DNA from: Clostridia bacterium | GTDB taxonomy: Bacteria > Bacillota > Clostridia > Oscillospirales > Acutalibacteraceae | Direction: 5' to 3' | Assembly (NCBI GenBank): GCA_017416345.1 | Contig: JAFQCR010000018.1 | Span: forward strand, 62,001-126,000 | DNA length: 64,000 bases | Part shown: positions 41,444 through 49,483 of the stretch, piece by piece | How the letters are laid out: each line of letters begins with the position of its first letter | Numbering within the stretch: the stretch's first letter is position 1 | Position numbers and translations under genes: made by a program | The notes under the pieces: generated by a model | Told to the model about the DNA's origin: nothing | Seen by the model: the letters and a program-made list of their open reading frames with translations, nothing else | Databases searched by the model: none

Positions 41444-42840
41444 AGCAGTGCTTCGACCTTGTGTTTATCAAGATACCGCACCTTGACGGCATCGCGGTTT
41501 TTGGCAGAGGTCACTACCTTTAGCGAGCAATGGCGGTGCCGCCTGTCAAACGGCGTTTGCAGTATTCTGAAATATTGGATATTGCCTTTTTCACACATCA
41601 GCTCCGCCGTACCAAACCCCTTTTGACCCAGTATGCGGCAGTTTTGTTCATCAAGTGCAAAAGCACCCTTTAAAGCGCCGAGCAGCCTTGCTGTAAGCCA
41701 CAGCAGGATCACCGCCGAGGCGATAAGCAAAAGCGGCACAAGTACCGATTGCGACAACCGATACCTTGTATGCACGGTGTAGGCCGCAACGGCTGTTGCG
41801 GTCAAAATGGCCAACGGCAGAAAAGCGCTTCTTTTCACGGCTTTTTTGTTAGGTGTTACGGCCGTTTCGGGCGCTTTGAACTGCGGCAAAAGCCATTTTG
41901 TAAGTCCTTTGGCCAACTGCGGCTTGACGCAGGGCAAAAGCAGACCTATCTCCCCTTTAGGCCTGCCGAATCCGCAGGCGCTGAACTTAACGGCGCATTT
42001 GCCCGCAAGTCTCATCAACGGTGCCGTGACCGTTTTGACGGCATTGACCGAGCGTGTGCTTAAAAACAGAGTTCTATGAGGCAGCTTACCCGAGTCGAGC
42101 ATTATTCTGTCACCCGACCTGACCGATGAAAACCCCGAGTTGCGCAAAAGCAATACTGCAAACGACACAGCATATCCAATCAAAAACACCGACGGTAAAA
42201 ACCTTATGAGCCTTTCTGCTTCGGCTATCAGATCCACTTTTGAACGCAGCTCCGGCAAGACGGTGGCCATCCCCTCACCCACAAGTCCGACAAAGGCTCT
42301 GACAACGGGAAACGCCAGCAAAAATCCCGTTAAAGATGACGACAGCGCCGCCGACATCACCACGTTGCCTAAGGTGTTACTTTTTACGGTCTGGCCTTCA
42401 ACCTTCAGCATCTTGAAAAGCAATTCGGCAGTTTTCCTTGAAACGGGGATGCTTTCGTCGGGTCGGCGCCGACGCCCTGCTTCGGTATATATTTTAAGCC
42501 GGTATATTCCAAACAGCCTTGAAAACGGGTCGGACTCCAGCATTATTATTTTGGATGCACCTTGCGGAATAACGTATCGCACTCTGAAAATGAGGCCTTT
42601 TTGAACAGCAATATCATCCGACAGTTGCAGTTTTGTGCTTTTAAGCTTCAACAACGCCGCAAAAAATGCCAATAAAAGCATCACCACCTCGGCCGCAAAG
42701 AAGGCTGACAAGGTGCTTTTTTGTCCTGCAAAAAAGCGGTAAACGCCCCTTATAACGGGTATCACCAGCAACGAAAGATACGGGTACAGCAACGTGAAAA
42801 CATAGACAAAATGCGGCTTTACGGTGATTTTTTCATTCAT
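41419..42840 (-). CDS. PH-domain (bPH2, YdbT-like) membrane protein
   Basis: 473 residues with several membrane helices and bPH2 domains; R-V-R-Y-V-I-P-Q-G-A-S-K-I and R-H-C-S-L-K-V-V-T are typical of YdbT. In B. subtilis YdbS/YdbT resist a bacteriocin; here the role is unknown. It overlaps the YdbS-like gene by 8 bp and its end overlaps spoIID on the opposite strand by 25 bp. Confidence 0.8.
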   Translation of the reverse strand: MNEKITVKPHFVYVFTLLYPYLSLLVIPVIRGVYRFFAGQKSTLSAFFAAEVVMLLLAFFAALLKLKSTKLQLSDDIAVQKGLIFRVRYVIPQGASKIIMLESDPFSRLFGIYRLKIYTEAGRRRRPDESIPVSRKTAELLFKMLKVEGQTVKSNTLGNVVMSAALSSSLTGFLLAFPVVRAFVGLVGEGMATVLPELRSKVDLIAEAERLIRFLPSVFLIGYAVSFAVLLLRNSGFSSVRSGDRIMLDSGKLPHRTLFLSTRSVNAVKTVTAPLMRLAGKCAVKFSACGFGRPKGEIGLLLPCVKPQLAKGLTKWLLPQFKAPETAVTPNKKAVKRSAFLPLAILTATAVAAYTVHTRYRLSQSVLVPLLLIASAVILLWLTARLLGALKGAFALDEQNCRILGQKGFGTAELMCEKGNIQYFRILQTPFDRRHRHCSLKVVTSAKNRDAVKVRYLDKHKVEALLQDTSQSV

Positions 42841-43261
42841 CCTCCCTCACCGCCTTTAAAAATTTGGTCTGCTGCTTTAGTGTCAACGCAGGCAGGATAA
42901 GACTATGCCCCACCCCACGCAAGACCGTCACATAAAGCCCGAAGCAGGATGCCAACGGCAACCGCACGGTCTGAGCATACACAAGCCGTGCATTGGGATA
43001 AATGTATTCCCGTTTTATTAAAGCACCCTTTCGGCAGATGATCCTTCCACCCGAAACCGATACGCTTTCCGCCTTGAAGCGAAGCGGCAAATAAACAAAG
43101 CAATATGCCGTCGCCACAGCCAAAAGCACAAGGCTCGACAGTATTTTTACGGTATATCGGTCGGGAACGGCTATCCACAAGGCCGAAAAAACGGCGGCAA
43201 ATAAAACTGCCGCCGTGAATCTCCAATATAAAAGAACCTTTTTGTCGAGTTCAAATATCAT
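42833..43261 (-). CDS. PH-domain (bPH2, YdbS-like) membrane protein
   Basis: 142 residues from the ATG at 43261 with GGTGAG upstream; the longer frame into the rarA end has no ribosome binding site. Two helices (about 14-31 and 38-58) precede a bPH2 domain (K-R-E-Y-I-Y-P-N-A-R-L-V-Y-A). Forms a pair with the following YdbT-like gene and lies 13 bp after rarA. Confidence 0.8.
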   Translation of the reverse strand: MIFELDKKVLLYWRFTAAVLFAAVFSALWIAVPDRYTVKILSSLVLLAVATAYCFVYLPLRFKAESVSVSGGRIICRKGALIKREYIYPNARLVYAQTVRLPLASCFGLYVTVLRGVGHSLILPALTLKQQTKFLKAVREDE

Positions 43262-43274
43262 ACGCTCACCGGAA

Positions 43275-44543
43275 CTATTTTTCTTTGATTTTCTTCCAAT
43301 ATTCTTTATATGCAAGTTCCGTTTTATTATCACCGAATTCGTAATAAATATGTGTTTTTATCGCATCCGGCAGATACTGTTGCTCAACGTAGTGATTGGG
43401 AAAACTGTGAGGATAAAGATAATGCTGACCCTTCACTTCGGCATCCTCACCGTCGAAGTGCTTGTTTTGCAGGTGTCTCGGCACAGGCCCCGTGTTGCCC
43501 TTTTGGACATCGGCCATGGCCGCATTGATGGCATCGTGAGCCGACACCGACTTGGGACTGATAGCCACCAGAATGACCGCATTAGCCAAGGGCAAACGTG
43601 CCTCAGGCAGACCGACTGCCAAAGCTGTATCGACCGCCGCCTTGACTATCGGGATTATCTGCGGATTGGCAAGTCCTACATCCTCATTAGCGCAGACAAG
43701 CAGTCTGCGGCAGGCCGAAGGCAGGTCACCCGACTCCAAAAGCCGTGCCAGATAATGAATTGCGGCATTGGGATCAGAGCCGCGCATCGACTTCTGATAA
43801 GCCGAAACAATGTCGTAATGGTCGTCACCCTCACGGTCGTAGCGCATGGCACTTTTTTGGGTGAGTTCCCTTGCGGTTTCGGCAAGAACGGTCATTTTGC
43901 CGTCCTTACGTTCGCTTGAAAGCACGCAAAGCTCGACCGAATTGAGTGCTTTTCGGACGTCACCGCCACAGCCTTTGCAGATTATGTCAACCACTTCATC
44001 GCTTTCAAAGCCTATTTCTACGCCTTGCTCCTCTGCCATAATTTTAGCGGCACGAAGCACCGCCGGCTTAACGTCCGACCAATCAAGCTGCTTGAATTCA
44101 AACACGGTCGAACGGCTTAAAATGGCGTTGTAAACATAAAAATACGGATTTTCGGTGGTAGATGCGATCAGCGTGATATTGCCGTTTTCGATGCTTTCCA
44201 GCAAAGTCTGCTGCTGTTTTTTGTTGAAATACTGGATCTCGTCAAGATACAGCAAAATTCCGTTTTCTCCGCCGAGCATTTCGGCCGAACTGAGCATCTC
44301 ACGGATATCGGCCGTGGAGGCCGTTGTGGCATTAAGCTTATAAAGCCGTTTATTGCTCTGCTTGGCAATAATGCTTGCCACGGTGGTCTTCCCCACTCCC
44401 GAGGGACCGTAGAATATCAAATTGGGGATGGTACCCGATTCTAATATACGGCGAAGCGGCTTACCCTCACCCAACAGGTGCTTCTGACCCACAACGTCAT
44501 CAAGGGTGTCAGGTCTTATTCTGTCTGCAAGCGGTGAACTCAT
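43275..44543 (-). CDS. rarA: Replication-associated recombination protein RarA (MgsA)
   Basis: 422 residues, AAA+ ATPase of the clamp-loader clade. Opens P-L-A-D-R-I-R-P; P-loop G-P-S-G-V-G-K-T-T (about 46-54), Walker B L-Y-L-D-E-I-Q-Y-F-N-K (about 97-107), sensor S-T-T-E-N-P-Y. Acts at stalled forks. The C-terminal tetramerisation domain is complete. It follows the GH16 gene by 35 bp and leads into the YdbS/YdbT pair. Confidence 0.95.
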   Translation of the reverse strand: MSSPLADRIRPDTLDDVVGQKHLLGEGKPLRRILESGTIPNLIFYGPSGVGKTTVASIIAKQSNKRLYKLNATTASTADIREMLSSAEMLGGENGILLYLDEIQYFNKKQQQTLLESIENGNITLIASTTENPYFYVYNAILSRSTVFEFKQLDWSDVKPAVLRAAKIMAEEQGVEIGFESDEVVDIICKGCGGDVRKALNSVELCVLSSERKDGKMTVLAETARELTQKSAMRYDREGDDHYDIVSAYQKSMRGSDPNAAIHYLARLLESGDLPSACRRLLVCANEDVGLANPQIIPIVKAAVDTALAVGLPEARLPLANAVILVAISPKSVSAHDAINAAMADVQKGNTGPVPRHLQNKHFDGEDAEVKGQHYLYPHSFPNHYVEQQYLPDAIKTHIYYEFGDNKTELAYKEYWKKIKEK

Positions 44544-44578
44544 AAACCACTCCGCCTTTCGTTAAAAATTAGTGTGAA

Positions 44579-45400
44579 TTATTTTTTGAACTCCGAGAAC
44601 TGATAGGGGTCGGTGACCTCGAAATATTCGTTGGTCTCGGTGTTGCGATGGAACATCTTGCCGTCCTCATTCTGGTAAAGACGGATATAGTCGATCATAT
44701 ACTCGATCGGCTCGGTACGGTTATCATCGGGCTTGGAAACGTGCTTCAGACCGAATGCCATCGAAAGAATGAAGTAGATCGGCTCGTGGAAGACCTCCAT
44801 AACGGGGTTGTCGATACGCACGGTACAGCAGGGCTCACCGTCGATAAAGAACGAAACCAGCTCGGGAGTCCACTCATAGCCTATGGTGTGGAAATCGTCG
44901 GAGAACTTGGCACCGTTCGGCAGGGTTGCCTTTTTGGGGTAGCCTTGACCGTCAAGATAGTTGATGTGGCCACCCTTCCACCAGCTGTGGAGGTTAAAGG
45001 CAAGGTAAGAGTCATCGCCGAACATCTCCAAAACATCGATCTCGGGACCTGCGGCAGGTGCACCCTCACGTGCCTGTCGGCACATCCAGAAGCCGGGCCA
45101 GATACCGGGGCCGCCCTTGGGCATCTTGGCTCTTATCTCGGCATAGCCGTACTGATAAGCGATATGGTCGTGACTGCGCAGCATACCGCTGGCATAATCG
45201 CCGTTTTCCTCGATAGTACCCTTGATTATGAGCATACTGTCCTCAACACGGCAGTTTGCACGCTTTCTCCAAGCAGGGCGCTCATCGTGACCGGGTACGT
45301 TGTATTCATAAATATTCCAATAACCCTCGTCGATCTTGGGGCCGTCAAAATGATCCTCCCAAACGAGCTTATAGTTTTTTCCGAAAGTATTAACGTTCAT
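44579..45400 (-). CDS. Glycoside hydrolase family 16 (active-site motif intact)
   Basis: 273 residues without a signal peptide. The GH16 catalytic motif P-E-I-D-V-L-E-M-F lies near residues 120-128: nucleophile Glu, assisting Asp and acid/base Glu all present. GH16 enzymes cleave beta-1,3/1,4 glucans or galactans; the substrate is unknown. It lies 13 bp downstream of a 273-residue paralogue whose motif is altered, and probably shares its transcript. No signal peptide implies cytoplasmic action, or non-classical export. Confidence 0.9.
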   Translation of the reverse strand: MNVNTFGKNYKLVWEDHFDGPKIDEGYWNIYEYNVPGHDERPAWRKRANCRVEDSMLIIKGTIEENGDYASGMLRSHDHIAYQYGYAEIRAKMPKGGPGIWPGFWMCRQAREGAPAAGPEIDVLEMFGDDSYLAFNLHSWWKGGHINYLDGQGYPKKATLPNGAKFSDDFHTIGYEWTPELVSFFIDGEPCCTVRIDNPVMEVFHEPIYFILSMAFGLKHVSKPDDNRTEPIEYMIDYIRLYQNEDGKMFHRNTETNEYFEVTDPYQFSEFKK

Positions 45401-45413
45401 TTTCGCTGCCTCC

Positions 45414-46235
45414 TTATCTCTTGACCAAAAGGTCGCCCTCGTTCTGATAAAGCTTGATGCTGTTTATCTTGAACTCGGTCGGGAACTCGGCATCGTCCTC
45501 GGGTGCATCAATATTGGGCAGACCGATGGACATACTAACCATAAACTTCAAAAAGTTCTTTTTGCCAAGAACTGCATAGGGGCTTGGAGTAACGTCAACA
45601 CGGTTCCATTCCTTGCCGTCGGCGTAGAAAATGATCCATTCCTTGGTTATCTCAACACCAAAGGTGTGACGTCCCTCGGACAAAACAGCCTCGTCAGCCT
45701 CATCGGGATAAAAGCGCTTGGGCTTTTTGAAAAGACAGTTGATCTTATGAGGAGTTTCATAGATCTCATCCAACCAACGGATATACATGTTAAAAGCATT
45801 CTTGGGCTTATCACCGTGAACCGCTACGACATCAAAATCGGCCTTATACGGTGTGCCCTCGGTCGAAACAAGTGAAAACACCGGCCAAACACCCTTTTGG
45901 AATTTGGGCAGAGTGACATCTATCTCAACATAGCCGTGAGCAAAAACAACACCGTTGCAAACGGCCTTGCCACCCATAAAGCCGTCACCGTCACGTCCTG
46001 CGGTGATGACCAGAGCGCCGTCCTTTACAGCAACGTTTTCGGGGCAATAATGCATATTGGAGCCCTCGTGCTTTGCGGCACCTTGAGTGATAACGTGACT
46101 GGGGACAAAATCGTTGTCCTTCTTGGCAGAATGAGCCTTCACGGTCTCATCCAGAGCCACCCACTTGTTGCCTTCGAGCCCGCCCGAGAAATTCTCCTCA
46201 TATACGAGCTCATAACCCTTTTCGTACAGTTCCAT
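45414..46235 (-). CDS. GH16-like protein with a degenerate catalytic motif
   Basis: 273 residues from the ATG at 46235 (AAGGAGAAGG upstream), the same length as its downstream paralogue. It keeps the GH16 fold pattern (Y-E-L-V-Y-E-E-N-F, G-Y-V-E-I-D-V-T-L-P, K-L-Y-Q-N-E-G), but the catalytic segment reads A-D-F-D-V-V-A-V: the nucleophile Glu is Asp and the acid/base Glu is Ala. It is probably inactive as a hydrolase, perhaps a glucan-binding partner or regulator of the active enzyme. No signal peptide. Confidence 0.85.
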   Translation of the reverse strand: MELYEKGYELVYEENFSGGLEGNKWVALDETVKAHSAKKDNDFVPSHVITQGAAKHEGSNMHYCPENVAVKDGALVITAGRDGDGFMGGKAVCNGVVFAHGYVEIDVTLPKFQKGVWPVFSLVSTEGTPYKADFDVVAVHGDKPKNAFNMYIRWLDEIYETPHKINCLFKKPKRFYPDEADEAVLSEGRHTFGVEITKEWIIFYADGKEWNRVDVTPSPYAVLGKKNFLKFMVSMSIGLPNIDAPEDDAEFPTEFKINSIKLYQNEGDLLVKR

Positions 46236-46314
46236 TTTTACCTTCTCCTTTCGCAACAGCTGTGCTGTCGGATGTCAGAATTTAAGCGCAGGGACTTTCC
46301 CTCTGTGCTTTTTC

Positions 46315-46343
46315 ATTATGACACACCAAAACACAATTTGCAA
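46315..46343 (-). promoter_or_regulatory. Promoter of the GH16 gene pair
   Basis: Minus-strand TTGCAA (46338-46343), 17-bp spacer, CATAAT (46315-46320) with extended TG. A 10-bp hairpin (AGCACAG ... CTGCGCT) follows in the leader. Confidence 0.6.
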
Positions 46344-46448
46344 GACAATATATGCTTTTTTATAAAACTTTTTTGCATCAAAAAACACTACACATAGACA
46401 AGCTGTGACAATTTTTTCAAAAAATCCACAAAATTTAGTTATTGACTA

Positions 46449-46476
46449 TTGAAAACTTCCGAGAATATGATATAAT
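46449..46476 (+). promoter_or_regulatory. Promoter of the 77-residue membrane protein
   Basis: TTGAAA (46449-46454), 16-bp spacer, TATAAT (46471-46476) with extended TG, 33 bp before the ATG. Confidence 0.72.
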
Positions 46477-46508
46477 TTATTTATCTAATTGAGAAAGGGG
46501 TTTTATCA

Positions 46509-46742
46509 ATGGATATGTTAAAAAAGGTTTGGAGTCTGGCATTTAAGTCTACCGACGTTGCAAAACTCATCATCAACATCGTCATTTATGTTGTTGTAGG
46601 TGCTGTTCTCGGTATACTTATCGGTGTTCTTGCAGGTATTCCCGTTGTTGGAATTCTTGTAGGTATCGTCGGAACTCTTATTGATATCTACTGCCTTGTA
46701 GGTATCGTGCTTTCGATCCTTGCTTTCCTTAAAATAGTATAA
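46509..46742 (+). CDS. Small two-helix membrane protein
   Basis: 77 residues; the start at 46509 has AAAGGGG. A short amphipathic N-terminus is followed by two Gly/Val/Ile-rich helices (about 18-44 and 46-75) with the glycine pattern V-G-A-V-L-G-I-L-I-G. It is monocistronic with a good promoter and an unusually strong terminator, suggesting high expression. It resembles glycine-zipper or bacteriocin-like small membrane proteins only in composition; no family assigned. Confidence 0.8.
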   Translation: MDMLKKVWSLAFKSTDVAKLIINIVIYVVVGAVLGILIGVLAGIPVVGILVGIVGTLIDIYCLVGIVLSILAFLKIV

Positions 46743-46756
46743 GTAAGCGTTGAACA

Positions 46757-46797
46757 AGACCGCCGTCGGGGCAACCCCGACGGCGGTCTTTGTTTTT
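46757..46797 (+). terminator. Strong terminator after the small membrane protein gene
   Basis: 14-bp GC-rich stem GACCGCCGTCGGGG / CCCCGACGGCGGTC with a 3-nt loop and TTTGTTTTT. Read on the other strand it has a weaker T-tract and lies 25 bp after the XRE gene at 46822. Confidence 0.93.
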
Positions 46798-46821
46798 ATA
46801 AATACAGTTTTGCACTCCCAA

Positions 46822-47037
46822 TCACTTATTGCTGTCATTAAGACCCAATATATAATCGGTCGACACCTTGTAATACTTGGCAAGTGCCACTACAAAACGC
46901 GTTGGGATCTCACGCTTGCCGGTTTCATAATTACTGTAAACACGTTGGTCGATATTTAAAACAGCCGCAACCTCTTTCTGCTTCAGGTCATGATCTTCAC
47001 GCAGGTCACGTAATCTTGGATAGTACATAATCATCAT
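46822..47037 (-). CDS. XRE-family small regulator
   Basis: 71 residues if started at ATG 47037 (ATGs at 47034 and 47028 also possible). It is almost only a Cro/CI helix-turn-helix: L-K-Q-K-E-V-A-A-V-L-N-I-D then Y-S-N-Y-E-T-G-K-R-E-I-P and Y-Y-K-V-S-T-D-Y-I-L-G. It starts 5 bp after the stop of another XRE gene; such tandem XRE pairs often belong to small mobile or phage-derived segments. Confidence 0.82.
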   Translation of the reverse strand: MMIMYYPRLRDLREDHDLKQKEVAAVLNIDQRVYSNYETGKREIPTRFVVALAKYYKVSTDYILGLNDSNK

Positions 47038-47042
47038 TTCCG

Positions 47043-47282
47043 TCAATCAATAAGATTCTCCCTGTCAAAAACAGGTGAATCAAAAAAGTCTTTAATATTT
47101 ATCTCAAGACCTTCACATATCTCATAAATAATGCGGATCTTCATGCTCGGAAATTTGCATTTCATTATGGTGCTCAACGTTGATTGAGGCACTCCGCTCT
47201 TCATTGAAAGCTGATATTGTGTGATATTATTTTGTTTGCAAAGTTCTTTTATTCTCAAAGAAATAGCTTCATTTAATTGCAT
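47043..47282 (-). CDS. XRE-family small regulator (second of a pair)
   Basis: 79 residues from ATG 47282 with GAGG upstream. Helix-turn-helix N-N-I-T-Q-Y-Q-L-S-M-K-S-G-V-P-Q-S-T-L-S, a form typical of YqaE/SinR-like regulators that end in N-I-K-D-F-F. Transcribed away from an 88-residue protein gene; palindromes containing TACTT lie between the two. Codon use is AT-rich compared with most of the window. Confidence 0.85.
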   Translation of the reverse strand: MQLNEAISLRIKELCKQNNITQYQLSMKSGVPQSTLSTIMKCKFPSMKIRIIYEICEGLEINIKDFFDSPVFDRENLID

Positions 47283-47307
47283 ATGATCGACCTCTATATA
47301 CTTCATT

Positions 47308-47362
47308 TACTTGATATAAGTATAAGGCAGTCATGCTCCGCTATACTTCGAGTACTTGATAT
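47308..47362. promoter_or_regulatory. Operator-like palindromes between XRE pair and 88-residue gene
   Basis: TACTT-GATAT-AAGTA (47308-47322, perfect arms) and TACT-TCG-AGTA (47344-47354). The 10-mer TACTTGATAT occurs at 47308 and again at 47353, 45 bp apart, the second overlapping the -35 of the rightward promoter. Confidence 0.52.
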
Positions 47363-47384
47363 TTTGTTGAAAATGTGATATAAT
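47356..47384 (+). promoter_or_regulatory. Promoter of the 88-residue gene
   Basis: TTGATA (47356-47361), 17-bp spacer, TATAAT (47379-47384) with extended TG. Confidence 0.7.
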
Positions 47385-47403
47385 ATAATACAGAGGTGAT
47401 ATT

Positions 47404-47670
47404 ATGCCATTACAAAACTACATAAATATGGATATTGAATTTCTGAAAAAGATATTCCGTGTCCGATACGGTCTGCATTATGTTCATTGTGATCTTGACG
47501 AAATTCTGACATTGACCGAAAAATATAAAGAAGATATTAAAACTTATATTCTCTATCAAATGAATCCGTTATATGACCGCTTTTCTGAAATAGGAATAAC
47601 CGATGAAACAGAAATGCGAAAAATTTTAGCAACGCTGTTTTACCTCTCCGTTAAAAATCAAAAGCAATAA
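47404..47670 (+). CDS. Hypothetical protein, 88 residues
   Basis: AGAGGTG precedes the ATG. Mostly helical, with charged stretches (D-L-D-E-I-L-T-L-T-E-K-Y-K-E-D), no membrane segment and no recognised family. It is divergent from the XRE pair, with operator-like sites between. It could be a toxin, an antitoxin or a host-control protein of a small element, but nothing in the sequence decides this. A GC-rich hairpin (47675-47703) follows it without a T-run. Confidence 0.65.
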   Translation: MPLQNYINMDIEFLKKIFRVRYGLHYVHCDLDEILTLTEKYKEDIKTYILYQMNPLYDRFSEIGITDETEMRKILATLFYLSVKNQKQ

Positions 47671-47774
47671 CGAACCGCCGCCGTACAGAAGCTCTGTGCG
47701 GCGGCGATCCGTTGTATGGGGATGAATATGGGGTGGGTGGATTTAGGGGGTCGACTTTCTCGCATTAAGACGGT

Positions 47775-48611
47775 TCACACCGTCAGGTCGAAAAGCGTGA
47801 TCCCTGCGCTTTCCTTTTTGGGTCGTTTGGGGATCTTGATGGTATATTCGATAAATTCCTCGGTCTCATTTTTTCTTGAGGTGGCCTCGACCCCTGCCCT
47901 CCTCATCGTGCCGATCATTTTAGTAATGCTATTGGTAAATATTCTGATATCACCGATACCTCCCTTGCTCTTGGGACGGTTGGGTCGCTCGGGCGGTGCC
48001 AAAAGGCTTTCCACCAGCGCTTCGGTATCGGACACCGACAACCGCTCGGCAAGGCAACGGTTTATCATCTCGTCACGTTTTTCCTCGGGCAATCGGATTA
48101 TGGCTCTTGCGTGGCGCTCGCACAGGTTTCCTGCCGTTATGCGGTTACGCTGTTCGGGGGTCAGTTTCAACAACCTTAATTTATTTGAGAGTGTCGATTG
48201 CGCCATTGCCAGCTTTTCGGCGGTCTCCTGCTGGGTCAGCAAAAAGTCGTCCATCAGCTTTTTTATGCCCATTGCTTCCTCGAAAAATCCAAGGTCGGTG
48301 CGTTGTATGTTTTCTATAAGGCACATCAGCGAACATTCACGGTCGCCTGCCTTGACCACGATACACGGCACGGTCTTAAGGCCTGCCATCACCGAAGCTT
48401 TAAGCCTTCGCTCACCCGAGATCAGCTCATACCTTTCGCCCAGCTTTCGCACCGTCATGGGCTGGATGAGTCCGTTTCGGCGGATACTTTCGGACAGCTC
48501 CAGCAGTTCGTAATAATCGAACTCACGCCGTGGCTGAAACGGTGACGGCACTATTTTGTCGGGTGAAACGCTCACAAGCTTTCGGTCGTGTCTTTTTCGG
48601 TCTAACAGCAT
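47775..48611 (-). CDS. ParB/Noc-family chromosome partitioning or nucleoid protein
   Basis: 278 residues from ATG 48611 with AGGAGGAGG upstream. N-terminal ParB domain with the CTP-binding motif I-S-G-E-R-R-L-K-A-S (about 65-74) and E-N-I-Q-R-T-D-L (about 100-107), a helix-turn-helix (L-T-Q-Q-E-T-A-E-K-L-A-M-A-Q-S-T) and a C-terminal dimer region. In the oriC neighbourhood this could be ParB (Spo0J) or Noc. No parA follows, and no parS site (TGTTNCACGTGAAACA type) was noticed in the window. It lies downstream of rsmG, as in the ancestral order. Confidence 0.88.
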   Translation of the reverse strand: MLLDRKRHDRKLVSVSPDKIVPSPFQPRREFDYYELLELSESIRRNGLIQPMTVRKLGERYELISGERRLKASVMAGLKTVPCIVVKAGDRECSLMCLIENIQRTDLGFFEEAMGIKKLMDDFLLTQQETAEKLAMAQSTLSNKLRLLKLTPEQRNRITAGNLCERHARAIIRLPEEKRDEMINRCLAERLSVSDTEALVESLLAPPERPNRPKSKGGIGDIRIFTNSITKMIGTMRRAGVEATSRKNETEEFIEYTIKIPKRPKKESAGITLFDLTV

Positions 48612-48680
48612 GTCCGTACCTCCTCCTGACTGCAAATAAAGTCTACCATCACTTGGTAAATTTTGCAAGAAAAAGCGTAA

Positions 48681-48710
48681 CAAAAAATCGGACAGAAATC
48701 TGCCCGATCT
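48681..48710 (-). terminator. Terminator after rsmG
   Basis: Minus-strand ATCGGGCAGA-TT-TCTGTCCGAT followed by TTTTTTG; one G-U pair. It separates rsmG from the parB-like gene. Confidence 0.85.
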
Positions 48711-48716
48711 TACAAA

Positions 48717-49421
48717 TTATAAAGGTTGTTTTGAGATTTTTCCCGAGTTTCTGGGGTACTTTGTCGGAGTTTGCGATATCTTTTTTACATTTATTATGCC
48801 TCGACCGCCAAATTCCGGCAGTTCAAAGAGATCTTCTGCCTCCAATTTGCCTCCCAAGGTGGCTATTGCTTTGATTGAATCTTTGACCTCCTCGGTCGCC
48901 GTAGAGCCCTTCATGGCCACAAAGCTGCCGCCGACCTTGACATAAGGCAGGCAATATTCGGTCAGCACACGCATATTTGCAACGGCACGAGCCACCGCAA
49001 AATCATAGCCCTCACGCTGTTTTGGGGTAATATCCTCGGCACGTGAGTGGACGGTAGTAACCTCCAATCCAAGCTCCGAACACAAGGTATCAAGGAAGTT
49101 GATCCGCTTCTGCAACGAATCCATCAAGGTAAGCTTTATGTCGGGCCGTGCGATCTTGATAACCACACCGGGGAAGCCTGCTCCCGTGCCGATATCGATG
49201 ACCGAAGCGCCCTTGGGGATATCGATATACTTAAATATCATCAGACAGTCAAGAAAATGCTTGACTGCGATACCCTCGGGGTCGACAATAGCGGTGAGGT
49301 TGATCTTCTCGTTCCACTCGACCAGCAGGTCGGCGTATTTTTCAAGACGCTTTAAGGCTACATCGTCAAGCGGACAAAAATCCTTGCAGTTTTCAATAAT
49401 TTTTTCAAATGGAAGGTTCAT
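48717..49421 (-). CDS. rsmG: 16S rRNA (guanine(527)-N7)-methyltransferase RsmG
   Basis: 234 residues. The GidB fold: L-V-E-W-N-E-K-I-N-L-T-A-I near 32-44, SAM motif V-I-D-I-G-T-G-A-G-F-P-G (about 70-81) and D-F-A-V-A-R-A-V-A (about 139). Makes m7G527 of 16S rRNA. Ends in a terminator. Confidence 0.96.
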   Translation of the reverse strand: MNLPFEKIIENCKDFCPLDDVALKRLEKYADLLVEWNEKINLTAIVDPEGIAVKHFLDCLMIFKYIDIPKGASVIDIGTGAGFPGVVIKIARPDIKLTLMDSLQKRINFLDTLCSELGLEVTTVHSRAEDITPKQREGYDFAVARAVANMRVLTEYCLPYVKVGGSFVAMKGSTATEEVKDSIKAIATLGGKLEAEDLFELPEFGGRGIINVKKISQTPTKYPRNSGKISKQPL

Positions 49422-49432
49422 ATTTTTCCTCC

Positions 49433-49462
49433 GTCAACATTTGGCCACCCCTCGCATAAACA
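49433..49462 (+). promoter_or_regulatory. Possible sigma-E type promoter of the spore hydrolase
   Basis: GTCAACAT (49433-49440), 14 bp, CATAAACA (49455-49462), compared with the sigma-E consensus. The start site would lie close to the ribosome binding site, which weakens the case. Confidence 0.3.
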
Positions 49463-49483
49463 TTATGTAAAGGAGTGAGCAAA

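Noticed and set aside
47675-47703. GC-rich hairpin as terminator of the 88-residue gene
   Set aside because: Good stem, but no T-run on either side.
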